The position numbers and the translations under genes are program-made. Source: Proteiniphilum sp. (GTDB lineage Bacteria; Bacteroidota; Bacteroidia; Bacteroidales; Dysgonomonadaceae). Taken from it: DNA of 6,128 nucleotides. The stretch's first letter is position 1; the number at the start of each line of letters is the position of its first letter. The stretch is from NCBI GenBank assembly GCA_016649795.1, contig JAENWZ010000140.1, forward strand, positions 1 through 6,128, in the 5' to 3' direction. Below the pieces are notes generated by a model, which saw only the letters and a list, made by a program, of their open reading frames with translations, made no database searches and was not told the DNA's origin. Of the stretch, positions 6,118 through 6,128 are shown in pieces.

Positions 6118-6128
6118 AAGCGATAAGC
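6118..6128 (+). repeat. Possible first units of another heptamer array (cut by window edge)
   Basis: Right after the permease 2 stop codon the bases AAGCGAT at 6118 are followed by AAGC at 6125, a 7-bp step. This resembles the AGC-containing heptamers upstream of permease 2. Only one and a half units are visible, so this is a weak call. Confidence 0.2.

Overview
The window looks like a piece of a Bacteroidota chromosome, probably order Bacteroidales. The first gene belongs to the DUF2723 membrane-protein family, which is typical of that phylum. None of the start codons has a recognisable Shine-Dalgarno sequence. The one convincing promoter fits the Bacteroidota -33/-7 pattern (TTTG-type box, about 20 nt, TAnnTTTG). 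The ABC exporter is of the split MacB kind common there, with a separate ATPase and two separate permeases. Genus cannot be fixed from the sequence alone; a Dysgonomonadaceae-like genome is only a guess. All five genes are on the + strand and none appears broken.

Layout. Positions 1-1815 hold the C-terminal part of a DUF2723 (GT117-type, GT-C-like) membrane glycosyltransferase, cut by the left edge. A 77-nt gap with a GC-rich hairpin and an inverted repeat reaching into the next start codon leads to a small NodB-fold polysaccharide deacetylase (1893-2513). These two genes probably form a surface or cell-envelope glycan unit. An AT-rich 208-nt spacer (2514-2721) carries a good Bacteroidota promoter and no strong terminator.

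From 2722 to the right edge lies a MacB-type ABC exporter: the ATPase (2722-3435), FtsX/MacB permease 1 (3441-4703, only 5 nt downstream) and a paralogous permease 2 (4868-6115). One ATPase with two unequal permeases suggests a heterodimeric transporter. A periplasmic adaptor (MacA/HlyD type) and a TolC-type channel would be expected beyond one edge, but none is in the window.

The least ordinary stretch is the 164-nt gap between the two permeases. It is built almost entirely of three different degenerate short-period tandem arrays: an octamer array TGATTTGA-like starting in the stop codon of permease 1, an octamer array GTTTATAC-like, and a heptamer array AGCTGAC-like ending 3 nt before the start of permease 2. 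The 13 bases after permease 2 may be the beginning of another such array. Otherwise this is a fairly ordinary region: I do not see a clearly new multi-gene system.
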